The notes under the pieces are model-generated. The model did not search any database. It saw only the letters and a list, made by a program, of their open reading frames with translations, and had not been told where the DNA came from. From an uncultured Ilumatobacter sp. (GTDB lineage Bacteria > Actinomycetota > Acidimicrobiia > Acidimicrobiales > Ilumatobacteraceae), in the NCBI GenBank assembly GCA_937919625.1, contig CALFRK010000009.1, positions 1 to 34,617 on the forward strand: 34,617 nt of DNA. Direction: 5' to 3'. Positions within the stretch are counted from its first letter, which is position 1, and each line of letters opens with the position of its first letter. The position numbers were made by a program, and so were the translations under genes. Below are positions 1 through 6,750 of the stretch, piece after piece.

Positions 1-2
1 CT

Positions 3-593
3 GACGAGTTTGAAAAACTTATTCGTGATGCAAAATTAGTTGAAGCTCTTATTTACTTGAATAAAACCTATGGGGTTAAAGTTACACCTCCAGGTATTGC
101 CAGCTTTAGAAATCTTATTGAGAATGGTTATGGAGAAGTGATTCGAAACCTTTTTAAGGATGTGCCTCGGTCAGAATTATTCATCAAGGTTCATAGCTAT
201 GGGCATTTGCAACCAAAACATTGGGTAACTCTAAACTTGAAAGATGAGTCGCTTGCGGCTGTTGGTTTACCAAAAGATGGGGTTATTATCTTGGAAGAAA
301 CAGCTAATACTTTTGTTAGTGAGCACGGATCTCCAAAACCAGGTGTTTATGATGAGCAAGGGGCTGAGTTTTTAAGAGCTGCTATGTACGCCGGAATGCA
401 AGTTAAAATTCCAACATGCCACTTTATGCTTTATCACAAATTTAGTAACTTCAATAATATTAGTGATCCAGTTTATGGGGACCTTAGACGAAGGGAAGCG
501 ATGGGAGTTTTAGAATATGTTAGAGCGACTAACGATATTAATCCTCCGGGATCAACTGACTTAAAGAATCCAATGGGACGAGAATTAGACTAA
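3..593 (+). CDS. Unrecognised protein, 3' part only
   Basis: The reading frame is open from the window edge to a TAA at 591-593, so this is the C-terminal 196 residues of a longer gene; a TTG at 57 could be read as a start but the frame continues upstream without a stop, beginning DEFEKLIRDAKL. The protein is soluble, without membrane segments or a signal. I recognise no family. Visible landmarks are a PKDGVIILEET stretch and a C-terminal PPGSTDLKNPMGRELD tail. Codon use is strongly AT-biased, matching only the IS genes that follow and nothing after about 1231. The gene therefore belongs to the AT-rich source DNA and not to the actinobacterium. No clear terminator follows; the next gene is the IS OrfA 108 bp on. 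Confidence 0.6.
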   Translation, partial: DEFEKLIRDAKLVEALIYLNKTYGVKVTPPGIASFRNLIENGYGEVIRNLFKDVPRSELFIKVHSYGHLQPKHWVTLNLKDESLAAVGLPKDGVIILEETANTFVSEHGSPKPGVYDEQGAEFLRAAMYAGMQVKIPTCHFMLYHKFSNFNNISDPVYGDLRRREAMGVLEYVRATNDINPPGSTDLKNPMGRELD

Positions 594-673
594 TACTTTA
601 AAATTAAAAACTACTAGGAGATTATCAATCTAGACCCTTATATACTCCGGACACATTTGCATGGCTAATCATG

Positions 674-695
674 TATAATATATCGTGTTCAGGAG
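674..695 (+). promoter_or_regulatory. -10 box and ribosome binding site of IS OrfA
   Basis: A perfect TATAAT lies at 674-679 and an AGGAG at 691-695, six bases before the GTG start at 702. No good -35 hexamer sits 16-18 bp upstream of the TATAAT. Such weak half-promoters are common in IS elements, but here the reading is only suggestive. Confidence 0.4.
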
Positions 696-701
696 ATCAT
701 C

Positions 702-968
702 GTGGGAAGAAAAGCATATACAGCTGAGTTTAAAGCTCAAGTTACTAAAGAAGCAATTGAGACTAATAATACAGCTCTCGTTGCTTCAAAGCATGGCCTT
801 GCTCAAAGAACTGTTTACAACTGGTTCACAAAAGAAGTTAACAAAGAATCAATTTTCAAGAAGAAAGATCTCAAGAATATTCAAAAGCAAAATGAAGAAC
901 TTCTTCTGGAGAACCGTATTCTCAAAGAACTTCTAAAAAAAACGACGAATGTCTTAGTCAAAGACTAG
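702..968 (+). CDS. IS3-family transposase OrfA (HTH_Tnp_1)
   Basis: This 88-residue protein is the DNA-binding subunit of an IS3-family transposase, which recognises the element ends. Residues 1-45 form the helix-turn-helix (start MGRKAYTAEFKAQ, recognition part HGLAQRTVYNWF). Residues 55-80 form a heptad leucine zipper (KNIQKQNEELLLENRILKEL) used for dimerisation. Length is normal for an OrfA. The GTG start at 702 is chosen because AGGAG sits six bases upstream and the family motif begins at once. OrfB follows in the -1 frame and overlaps it, with a slippery A run near the 3' end. Composition is AT-rich like the gene to its left. Confidence 0.85.
   Translation: MGRKAYTAEFKAQVTKEAIETNNTALVASKHGLAQRTVYNWFTKEVNKESIFKKKDLKNIQKQNEELLLENRILKELLKKTTNVLVKD
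935..943 (+). other. Probable -1 programmed frameshift site (A8C)
   Basis: Eight A residues at 935-942 followed by C give an A AAA AAA heptamer in the OrfA frame. Slipping back one base places the ribosome in the OrfB frame (AAC GAC GAA ...). This is the known way IS3-family elements make the OrfAB fusion transposase. I did not identify a downstream stimulatory structure. Confidence 0.6.
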
Positions 969-1231
969 AGGTCGCATCTCAATTTATTGAAGAAGGACAC
1001 CCTATCTTTTTCGTTCTAAGAGTATGTAACGTATCGAGCTCGACTTGGTATGATCGCCTTAAGGAAAAGAATGAACCATCAGAAGTTAAGGCCAGAGGAA
1101 GGCCTTGCCCTGGATTCACTATTAATCATGATGGGACAATTATTTTAGATTCCACAATTATTGGAATTTTAAAAGACTATCGCTCTCAAATCGAGTTTAT
1201 CAATGCCGGCGGTTATCAAAAATCCATCGTC
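941..1231 (+). pseudogene. IS3-family transposase OrfB, N-terminal fragment
   Basis: In the -1 frame relative to OrfA, a typical OrfB N-terminus (HTH_21 region) can be read: the segment with VSSSTWYDRL resembles the S.S.YY.W motif, and FINAGGYQK corresponds to the family's YGYRRI region. Similarity stops there; the DDE integrase domain that should follow is absent. The frame continues by chance into GC-rich DNA to a TAG at 1349-1351, producing about 40 residues unrelated to transposases (beginning SIVYDGECDIAW). The gene is therefore truncated at the composition boundary and cannot encode an active transposase. Confidence 0.7.
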
Positions 1232-1240
1232 TACGACGGC
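1223..1240. other. Junction between AT-rich and GC-rich DNA
   Basis: Left of this point codons and intergenic DNA are AT-rich; right of it the sequence is GC-rich to the end of the window. The change occurs within OrfB. The following 244 bases up to the next gene hold no gene I can support, apart from a GC-rich open frame that could be the tail of a broken actinobacterial gene. The junction is either an assembly misjoin at a repeated IS or a real truncated insertion. Confidence 0.7.
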
Positions 1241-1475
1241 GAGTGCGACATCGCCTGGGCCGCCGCAGGCAAGCCGCAGAAGAACGGACAACGCGCGATC
1301 AGCCTCACGCGACTTGGTCAGCTTCAACCGAAGTCGAGCACCGAACCGTAGGACCGAGACTGGCGCGCCCCAGAACGCCGGGAACGTGATGCCTGGATCA
1401 GCTGTTCGGGTCGCCGATTGGGCCTGGTGGGGCGTCGTGTGAGGAGGCTAGGTTGGCCATGAAAGGTGGTGGCTC

Positions 1476-2615
1476 ATGGCCGAGCACGGAGCGCCTATTC
1501 GGTACCCGGTTCTTCTTGAGGTCGATCACGCGCCTCGGCAGTCTCGTTGGAAAGCGGCGCTGCGGCTTCCGCTGAGCCTTCCTGTCCTCGTCTTCTCGTT
1601 GCTGTTGCAGGGCGGAGTCGTGTTCGCGGTATGGGCCGCGATCGTAGTGAGTGGGCGGATCCCAGTTTGGCTGTTCGACTTCGAGATTGCGGTCAACCGC
1701 TGGGTCGCTCGTGCGCTGGGCTACTTCTTGATCCTGACCGACGACTACCCACCCTTTGAGGGGGAGCACTCGATCCGCTACGAGGTCGAGTACCCCGCTC
1801 GGTTGTCTCGATGGAAGGTGTGGTTCTGGAAGCTGATCACCGCCATTCCGCACTTCATTGTGCTCGCGCTGTTGGGCCTCTCTCTGGTTGTGGCGGTCCC
1901 GTTCAGCTGGTTCGCCGTTGTCATCACTGGCCGATACCCAGTTTGGTTGCATGGATATGTCTCTGGGGTCTTGCGATGGGCTGCGAGAGTTCAGGCGTAC
2001 GTGCTGTCCCTTACCGACGAGCTGCCGCCATTCAGCCTGTCCGCCGAGCCTGAGCCCCGTTGGCCCTACACCAACGTCATCGTCCCGGCGATGGGGTTCA
2101 CGCTGGTCGCAGGACTCGTCGGGTACTTCGCCGCGGTGGCGATCCTGAGTCCTGGGAGCATCGTCACCGAAGTGTCCTATGAGCGGCTGCTGGCAGGCAA
2201 CATGGAGCAGGGTGAAGCTCTGGTCCAGGTCGACTCGCGCGAGGACGCTTTTGATTTCAACGACACCGGCACCGTTGAATTGGTGGCCGCCACCGATCCC
2301 GCCGATGGGCTCCTGCCGCTTCTTGTTGGGGCACCCGGTCATCGCCTCGTCGCGTTCGAATTGGAGGTTGCAAATGAGAGCTGGACTGTTCTGGAGATCC
2401 GCGATTCTTACTTCGGGCTCAAAGATCGACAGGGCAACAACAGCGATCGCCTCGTCGTGTTCGCGGATGGGCGGCCACCGCCAACCGAGGTTGACCGAGG
2501 CGAGGTCACCTCTGTCATCGTGTTCTTCGAGATCCCCGACGGTGTCGCTCCCGCTGAACTCCGGTTTGCGATGAATCACCACGTGCACCGAACCCTCACC
2601 TACCAGTTCAACTAG
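1476..2615 (+). CDS. DUF4389-repeat membrane protein
   Basis: A 379-residue membrane protein with two tandem DUF4389 units. Residues about 8-96 and 99-190 each run from a YPV/YPARLSRW start through two hydrophobic helices and a GR-P-WL element to L-DE/DD-PPF. A further membrane helix lies at about 201-223, followed by an extracytoplasmic C-terminal domain of about 150 residues that looks like a DUF4352-type immunoglobulin-like fold. DUF4389 proteins are common in actinobacteria and have no established function. The ATG at 1476 is preceded by AAAGGTGGT. It stands alone, convergent with the TIR operon, with 142 bp between them. This is the first intact gene of the GC-rich part. Confidence 0.75.
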   Translation: MAEHGAPIRYPVLLEVDHAPRQSRWKAALRLPLSLPVLVFSLLLQGGVVFAVWAAIVVSGRIPVWLFDFEIAVNRWVARALGYFLILTDDYPPFEGEHSIRYEVEYPARLSRWKVWFWKLITAIPHFIVLALLGLSLVVAVPFSWFAVVITGRYPVWLHGYVSGVLRWAARVQAYVLSLTDELPPFSLSAEPEPRWPYTNVIVPAMGFTLVAGLVGYFAAVAILSPGSIVTEVSYERLLAGNMEQGEALVQVDSREDAFDFNDTGTVELVAATDPADGLLPLLVGAPGHRLVAFELEVANESWTVLEIRDSYFGLKDRQGNNSDRLVVFADGRPPPTEVDRGEVTSVIVFFEIPDGVAPAELRFAMNHHVHRTLTYQFN

Positions 2616-2757
2616 CTCAGCATCTCATACGACTGCCTGGCTTCGCGGAAACAAGAGTCACACCGGCCAGATCACCCCAAGCCGAACCCACGTATCCCCG
2701 ATCGCCGGTTGCGAGCGTCGTGTCGAATACTGGCGAGCGAGTGCTGATCGGGCATGC

Positions 2758-3543
2758 CTACGGGTCGGCAATCGTTTGGATCGCGGCGTAAAGCTCGCCG
2801 GCGATCTCGTCGAGCGTTTGGGTGGCGGTGTTGAGCGCGAGCCGGTCGGCAAGAGACGGGCTGACGGCGAGGAGTTGGTCCTTGGTGAGGTGGTGCCAGA
2901 TCGGAAGAATCAGTTGCTCGCCGTTCATTTCGCGGGCAACCAAACCGTCGAGCTCATACTGAGTCCATTCCTTGGCAAAAAAGGCCGGCGACATCACAAC
3001 CACGCCGTACCGGCTCGTCGCCACTGCGTGGTCAATGCTGCGGCGCAAGTGTGTGCCGACCTTCATCTTGATCTCATCGAGCCAAACCGTCAGACCGCGC
3101 GCGACGAGCAGATCGTGGAGCGGTCTAGCCACGTCGCCCTTGTCTTCACTGGCGTGCGAGATCATCACATCATGCGTGATCTCGGTCCGTGCGGCGGCGT
3201 GTGCTTGGGCGAGGTTGCGGCCGACGTCTGCGATCGACTCGGTTGCCGATTGGGCGGGTGGCAGGATGCGGCTCGTAGGTCGCTCGACGCTGACCGATGC
3301 TCTGGAGTTCACCGCGTAACCACCGCGGTCGATCGTCACAATCCAGTGGCCGCCGTTCGGGATGACTGCTCGATACGGCGACTTGGAGACGTGGCCACCG
3401 ATTGATCGGTAGCTTCGACCGGCTTTGTAGGCCGCGAGGAACTGTGACTGCATCAGTTGCACGTTGACGCTGTCTCCGGACAGCTCGACGAGCACGACGT
3501 CGCCTCGTTGACGATGACCGAGATCGAATTTTTGGAACTTCAT
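2758..3543 (-). CDS. DUF1883-TIR domain protein
   Basis: A 261-residue soluble protein. Residues 1-85 match DUF1883 (MKFQKFDLG start, RGDVV, then GHWIVTID). Residues 123-225 form a bacterial TIR domain: HDVMISHASEDK, TVWLDE, VVVMSPAFFAKEWTQYEL. Glu197 in WTQYEL occupies the place of the catalytic glutamate of TIR NADases. TIR proteins of bacteria often deplete NAD+ or make signal nucleotides in phage defence; that role is inferred here. A GTG at 3549 would add two residues, but TAGGAG sits five bases before the ATG at 3543, making that the start. The upstream membrane-protein gene ends inside this ribosome site, so the two are probably translationally coupled. N-terminal DUF1883 may be the sensor. 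Confidence 0.85.
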   Translation of the reverse strand: MKFQKFDLGHRQRGDVVLVELSGDSVNVQLMQSQFLAAYKAGRSYRSIGGHVSKSPYRAVIPNGGHWIVTIDRGGYAVNSRASVSVERPTSRILPPAQSATESIADVGRNLAQAHAAARTEITHDVMISHASEDKGDVARPLHDLLVARGLTVWLDEIKMKVGTHLRRSIDHAVATSRYGVVVMSPAFFAKEWTQYELDGLVAREMNGEQLILPIWHHLTKDQLLAVSPSLADRLALNTATQTLDEIAGELYAAIQTIADP

Positions 3544-3551
3544 TTGCACTC

Positions 3552-3827
3552 CTATGGCTCAGTCGTGGGTGGGGTCATGTCGTTAGCGCTGTCTCGAATC
3601 CAGTCGGTTACCAGCGCCTGGAGACCATCGAGTGGTGCCGTGATGACATCCATTGCCTGTTCGGGTGCGTAGGTGAATGCAACCCACATCGACACGGCTG
3701 ATGCGACGGAGAGCAGCATCCGTGTTCGCTTGCCCACGAGCTCGCGAATGATCTCCGCCCACGAGATCAAGAACGCGAACAACGTGACGAAGCCGGAGAT
3801 GATGAACGCCTGCATCCCTCGAAGCAT
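3552..3827 (-). CDS. Small two-helix membrane protein, partner of TIR gene
   Basis: A 91-residue protein with two hydrophobic segments (about residues 6-25 and 37-54), a basic loop between them (GKRTRM) and an acidic, Thr/Pro-rich tail. I recognise no family. Its stop codon TAG is part of the TAGGAG ribosome site of the TIR gene, so both are on one transcript and probably coupled. Many defence operons pair a cytosolic sensor or NADase with a small membrane protein, which gives a possible role, but nothing in the protein itself shows one. A second ATG at codon 5 is possible; the first is kept because GGTGT lies upstream. Confidence 0.55.
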   Translation of the reverse strand: MLRGMQAFIISGFVTLFAFLISWAEIIRELVGKRTRMLLSVASAVSMWVAFTYAPEQAMDVITAPLDGLQALVTDWIRDSANDMTPPTTEP

Positions 3828-4240
3828 GACACCTGGGTGTTACAGCCCGACTCGAGTGCTCGAAGTCAAGTCATCCTACGTGGAGCCGTCTGGACGCAGT
3901 CTCGGAACGCTGGCTGTCGGACCACCGCCCGTGTCTCATCGTTCGACTGACACGATCCGGGCGCTTCCGGCCGAGTGTCATTTCAACGGACCATCAGAAC
4001 GTCAGAGACAAGCACGCTCACAACCTCGGGCAATCCTGCAAGGCGATGTTTGATCGTGGCCGCTGCGCCGGTCTTCGCTCCTGGGGCGATCACCTACTCG
4101 AGGTGTTCGGGCGGCGGATCTGGTGGTGACAAGCCTCGGGCACAGGAGCACGCAGCGGCCGCAACCTCGACATGCTCGATTCGGCATGGAAAACGCGCAA
4201 GAGTAGACCCGTCAGTATTCAGCGGCATCACGGGGGTCTC
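3828..4240. other. Intergenic region, no gene seen
   Basis: This 413-bp stretch lies between the divergent TIR operon and the small Lys/Ala-rich gene and should hold both promoters. Open frames here have arginine- and serine-rich, family-free translations and no ribosome sites. I could not pick convincing -35/-10 pairs. Confidence 0.5.
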
Positions 4241-4492
4241 ATGACAGTGAAGAACGAGCGAACGAGCAAGAAGGCGGCTTCGAGTGCGGGAAAGACGCTC
4301 AGCTCGAAGAGCGGGTCGAAGGCTGCGAAATCAGCGGCGGCCAGCGCGCTCGCGCAGAAGGGCAACGCCAAGGTGACGGGCAAGGCAGCCGCGTCGAAGG
4401 CTGCGAAGACGCTTCAGTCGAAGTCGGCGACGAAACAGGCCAAGTCCGCGGCTGGAAGTGCGCTGACTCAGAAGCCGAAGAAGCGGCGCTGA
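4241..4492 (+). CDS. Small basic Lys/Ala/Ser protein with internal duplication
   Basis: An 83-residue, strongly basic protein made of two similar units: residues about 8-41 (TSKKAASSAGKTL ... SALAQK) and 45-78 (TGKAAASKAAKTL ... SALTQK), with a KPKKRR tail. Short proteins with one such unit (TSKxxAS-A-KxL ... KS-AGSALxQ) are widespread in bacteria and phages and are usually listed as hypothetical; here the unit is doubled. The composition suggests a helical, nucleic-acid-binding or histone-like protein, which is inference. The frame is open 69 bases upstream, but the ATG at 4241, preceded by GGGGG, begins at the family N-terminus (MTVKNERTSKK). Confidence 0.6.
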   Translation: MTVKNERTSKKAASSAGKTLSSKSGSKAAKSAAASALAQKGNAKVTGKAAASKAAKTLQSKSATKQAKSAAGSALTQKPKKRR

Positions 4493-4726
4493 TCCGCCTG
4501 CTTCACCAGATGGCAGGACAGGCTCACAACTGAGCAAGCGGCCTGCAGTCAACGCAACATCCGTTGTGACGCCGTCGACAACCTGACTCGAAGCTACATC
4601 TACCGCTGGCCGATGGCAGCGGTCCTGACGCCTAGGTGCTCTTCCTGCCTATCGCCGTCTATCGGCGTTCGAGGTGGCTCGTGGAACCTCCGATTTCGTG
4701 TCACACGCATGCACTAAAGGTGCGGG

Positions 4727-4768
4727 TCGGCGACTTCGTCGCCGAAAGGGCGTGACCCCACCGGGGTC
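4727..4768. repeat. Two perfect hairpins upstream of relaxase (possible oriT remnant)
   Basis: TCGGCGAC-TTC-GTCGCCGA at 4727-4745 is an 8-bp perfect stem, and GACCCC-ACC-GGGGTC at 4754-4768 is a 6-bp perfect stem. They end about 50 bp before the relaxase start. Transfer origins of MobF systems usually lie beside the relaxase gene and contain inverted repeats, so this may be the old oriT. They could equally be transcription terminators or regulatory structures. Confidence 0.35.
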
Positions 4769-4819
4769 CCGATGACCCGTAGAGGGTATGCAACGCACGC
4801 ACACCGGACGGCTCGGCTG

Positions 4820-5340
4820 ATGGTCGCGTCGGTGGGACGGATCACCGCTGGGCGGGGTTACGACTATCTGACCCGCGACGTGGCTACGTCGAAGCATGAC
4901 TACTACACGGGCCGTGGCGAAGCACCTGGGGTGTGGGCAGGGCGAGGGAGTGCGCTACTTGGACTGTCCGGTCAAGTCGATCCGGAGGATATGGCGGTGC
5001 TGTTTGGGCGGTTTGTGGTGCCTTCGACCGTTGGCGGCGTTCGGTTGCCGTCTGGGCGGTGGCAGCCCGAGCAGGTGCTCGGCCGGGTGGTGTCGACACG
5101 TGTGCGTGCAGACGGCACGATTGCTGAGCCGGTCGCTGCGTTCGATGTCACGTTCTCGCCGGCTAAGAGCGTGTCGTTGCTGTGGGGGTTGACGACCGAC
5201 CCGACGGTCCGTAGGGCGGTGGAGCGTGCGCATGAGGATGCCGTCGCTGCTGGGCTCGACTACTTGGATCGTGTGGCGGGGCACACTCGTGCTGGTGCGG
5301 GTGGGGTTCGCAAGGTGGCGGGGGAGGCCCTGATAGGTGC
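4820..5340 (+). pseudogene. MobF (TrwC/TraI) conjugative relaxase, N-terminal fragment
   Basis: The first 170 or so residues of a TrwC-family relaxase, the enzyme that nicks oriT and stays covalently bound to the transferred strand. MVASVGRITAGRGYDYL is the family N-terminus, with tyrosine pairs at residues 14/16 and 28/29 (KHDYYTG) as candidate catalytic tyrosines; FDVTFSPAKSVSLLWGL is the highly conserved next block. The metal-binding His triad (HTH region), the rest of the relaxase domain and the helicase are missing. Similarity ends at GEALIGAG near 5340, after which the frame reads antisense through a nucleoside phosphorylase fragment to a stop at 5554. The start at 4820 matches the family; an earlier ATG at 4772 is in frame. 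Certainly inactive for transfer. Confidence 0.8.
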
Positions 5341-5524
5341 CGGTCACTGTGACGAACTCGCGGTTGCGGGCGATCTCGTGTGGGTTGTCGAGGTGGTTGG
5401 CGATTCTGGCCACCCGGTCCGGATCGCCTGGCAGGAGCACGTACTTCGCTACGTCACCCTTTGCGACCCGGGTTGCGTACTGTGGTCGGTCGCGGTCTAT
5501 CGCGGACTTGTCGAAGGTCGTCAT
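5330..5524 (-). pseudogene. Nucleoside phosphorylase (Udp/DeoD family), N-terminal fragment
   Basis: On the minus strand an ATG at 5524, preceded by GAGGCGG, opens a reading frame with a clear uridine/purine nucleoside phosphorylase N-terminus: VAKYVLLPGDPDRVARIA (phosphate-binding GDPDR) and REFVTVTGTYQG. After about 65 residues the similarity stops at the point where the relaxase fragment, on the other strand, also stops. The enzyme would be about 250 residues if whole. It diverges from the nucleoside operon and shares its intergenic region, so it was presumably part of the same regulon before being cut. A complete paralogue survives at 17807-18571. Confidence 0.8.
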
Positions 5525-5553
5525 CAGTTCACCGCCTCAACGCGGAGTCGCTG

Positions 5554-5563
5554 AACGATCGTT
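5554..5563. promoter_or_regulatory. AACGATCGTT palindrome, possible operator
   Basis: A perfect 10-bp palindrome lies between the divergent phosphorylase fragment and the transporter gene, 27 bp left of the likely promoter. It is a candidate site for the SorC-type regulator encoded in the operon. CGATCG-containing words are very frequent in this genome, so chance is a real alternative. Confidence 0.25.
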
Positions 5564-5589
5564 AGGAGTTGCACGAATGTCTACTCTAG

Positions 5590-5618
5590 TTGACTATTGC
5601 GCATCTCTGAACTAATGT
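5590..5618 (+). promoter_or_regulatory. Candidate promoter of the nucleoside operon
   Basis: TTGACT (5590-5595) and TAATGT (5613-5618) are 17 bp apart. The -35 box matches the consensus in five of six bases and the -10 box keeps the key first, second and last bases. It lies 32 bp before the first start codon, and AAAGGA/GGAAGAGAG follows as the ribosome site. Confidence 0.45.
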
Positions 5619-5649
5619 CCAAGAATCCAAGTCGAAAGGAAGAGAGCTA

Positions 5650-6744
5650 ATGCTGAAGCAACATCGTGTGTGGATTCCGTTGGTAGTGGGTGTCGCCTTG
5701 ATCGCAGGTGCGTGCGGTGGTGATGACGACACCGCCACCACCACCGAGCCGACCGGCACCGAGCCGACGGGCACCGAGCCGACCGCCACCAGCGGGACGG
5801 ACTCCTCGGAGGATGGCCCGCTGCTGATCTACATGACTCCGAACCCGATCGGTGTTAACGAGTTTCTTACCCTCGGCGAGATCGGCACCGAGGCCGCCGC
5901 AGCGGCACTCGGAGGAACCGCCCAAACGTTCGAAGGCGACGACGCCGCAAGCATGCGCTCGAACGTCGAGGCAGCCCTCGACGCCGATGCCGACGTGATC
6001 GTAATGACAACGTTCAGCATGAAGGAACTCGCAGACGAGTTCTCCAAGGCCAACCCCGACCAGACGTTCGTCCTGATCGACGCCTGCCCCGACGAACCAG
6101 CACCGAACATCTTCTGCGGCGTCTTTCGTGAACACGAGGGCGCGTACCTGCTCGGCATCGAGGCCGGCATGCTCACCGAATCCGGAGTGATCGGCACTGT
6201 CGCTGCACTCGACACCCCGTTTATCCACCGCTGGTCCGACAGCTTCGCCGCCGGCGCCGCATCGGTGCGTGAGGTCGAAGACAACCAGTTGTTTGTCGGT
6301 GGAGACAACCCGTTCGGTGACCCCGCACGAGCCAAAGAGCAGGCGCTCGCAATGGCCTCGCAAGGTGCAGATCATGTACTCGCCGCTGCGGCGGGTGGCA
6401 ACGGTGGAGTGTTCGAAGCGGCCGTCGATCAGGGGTTCTTCGCGTACGGGGTCGATGTGAACCAATGCGGCCTTGCACCTGGATCCGTGATCGACAACAA
6501 CCTCAAGCGCGTCGACGTCGTCGCCCAGACCATGATCGAGAAGGCGCTGGATGGCACGGCCAGCCCGATCACCTCGTTTGGCCTCGCGGAAGGTGGCGTC
6601 GGAGTCGTTGCGCTCGCGGACGACGTCGCCGACAGCGGATGCGTCATCGCCGACCACCCGGACGTGGTTGCTCGGGTCAAGGAAGTTGCGGCACAGATCA
6701 TCGCCGGTGACATCGTCGTCAACGATCCGCTCACCGCAGGCTGA
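5650..6744 (+). CDS. BMP/PnrA-family nucleoside-binding lipoprotein
   Basis: A 364-residue substrate-binding protein of an ABC importer. The N-terminus is a lipoprotein signal with lipobox AGAC, cleaved before Cys22, followed by a low-complexity Thr/Glu/Pro linker (residues about 28-55) that spaces the domain from the membrane. The rest is a Bmp domain (PF02608 type): alternating alpha/beta with conserved stretches such as VIVMTTFSM, GVFREHEGAYLLGIEAGML and YGVDVNQCG. The family binds purine or other nucleosides (PnrA of Treponema, BmpA). It is the first gene of an operon with matching ATPase and permeases, and the mtnA and phosphorylase genes downstream support a nucleoside ligand. A good ribosome site (GGAAGAGAG) precedes the ATG. 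Confidence 0.85.
   Translation: MLKQHRVWIPLVVGVALIAGACGGDDDTATTTEPTGTEPTGTEPTATSGTDSSEDGPLLIYMTPNPIGVNEFLTLGEIGTEAAAAALGGTAQTFEGDDAASMRSNVEAALDADADVIVMTTFSMKELADEFSKANPDQTFVLIDACPDEPAPNIFCGVFREHEGAYLLGIEAGMLTESGVIGTVAALDTPFIHRWSDSFAAGAASVREVEDNQLFVGGDNPFGDPARAKEQALAMASQGADHVLAAAAGGNGGVFEAAVDQGFFAYGVDVNQCGLAPGSVIDNNLKRVDVVAQTMIEKALDGTASPITSFGLAEGGVGVVALADDVADSGCVIADHPDVVARVKEVAAQIIAGDIVVNDPLTAG
5743..5787 (+). repeat. Three 15-bp tandem repeats in the lipoprotein linker
   Basis: Units ACCGAGCCGACCGGC at 5743, 5758 and 5773 (one mismatch each in the later two) encode TEPTG three times. Such repeats are prone to change in number and simply alter linker length. Confidence 0.8.
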
Positions 6745-6750
6745 CACGTC

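Larger units (their letters stand above)
674..1231 (+). mobile_element. IS3-family insertion sequence, 5' part only
   Basis: The segment has OrfA, an A-rich frameshift site and the N-terminal third of OrfB in the usual IS3 order. The integrase (DDE) part of OrfB and the right inverted repeat are missing, because the sequence changes to GC-rich unrelated DNA at about 1231. I could not define the left inverted repeat; the true element start probably lies between 594 and 674. Confidence 0.7.

Noticed and set aside
1398-2588. Long minus-strand open frame of 396 codons
   Set aside because: It is antisense to the DUF4389 gene; the translation is Arg/Asp/Pro-rich without any family feature, as usual for shadows in GC-rich DNA.
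4002-4187. Minus-strand frame with CRGCGRCVLLCP resembling a ferredoxin motif
   Set aside because: No start site or family context; only two close cysteine pairs in an otherwise random sequence within an intergenic region.
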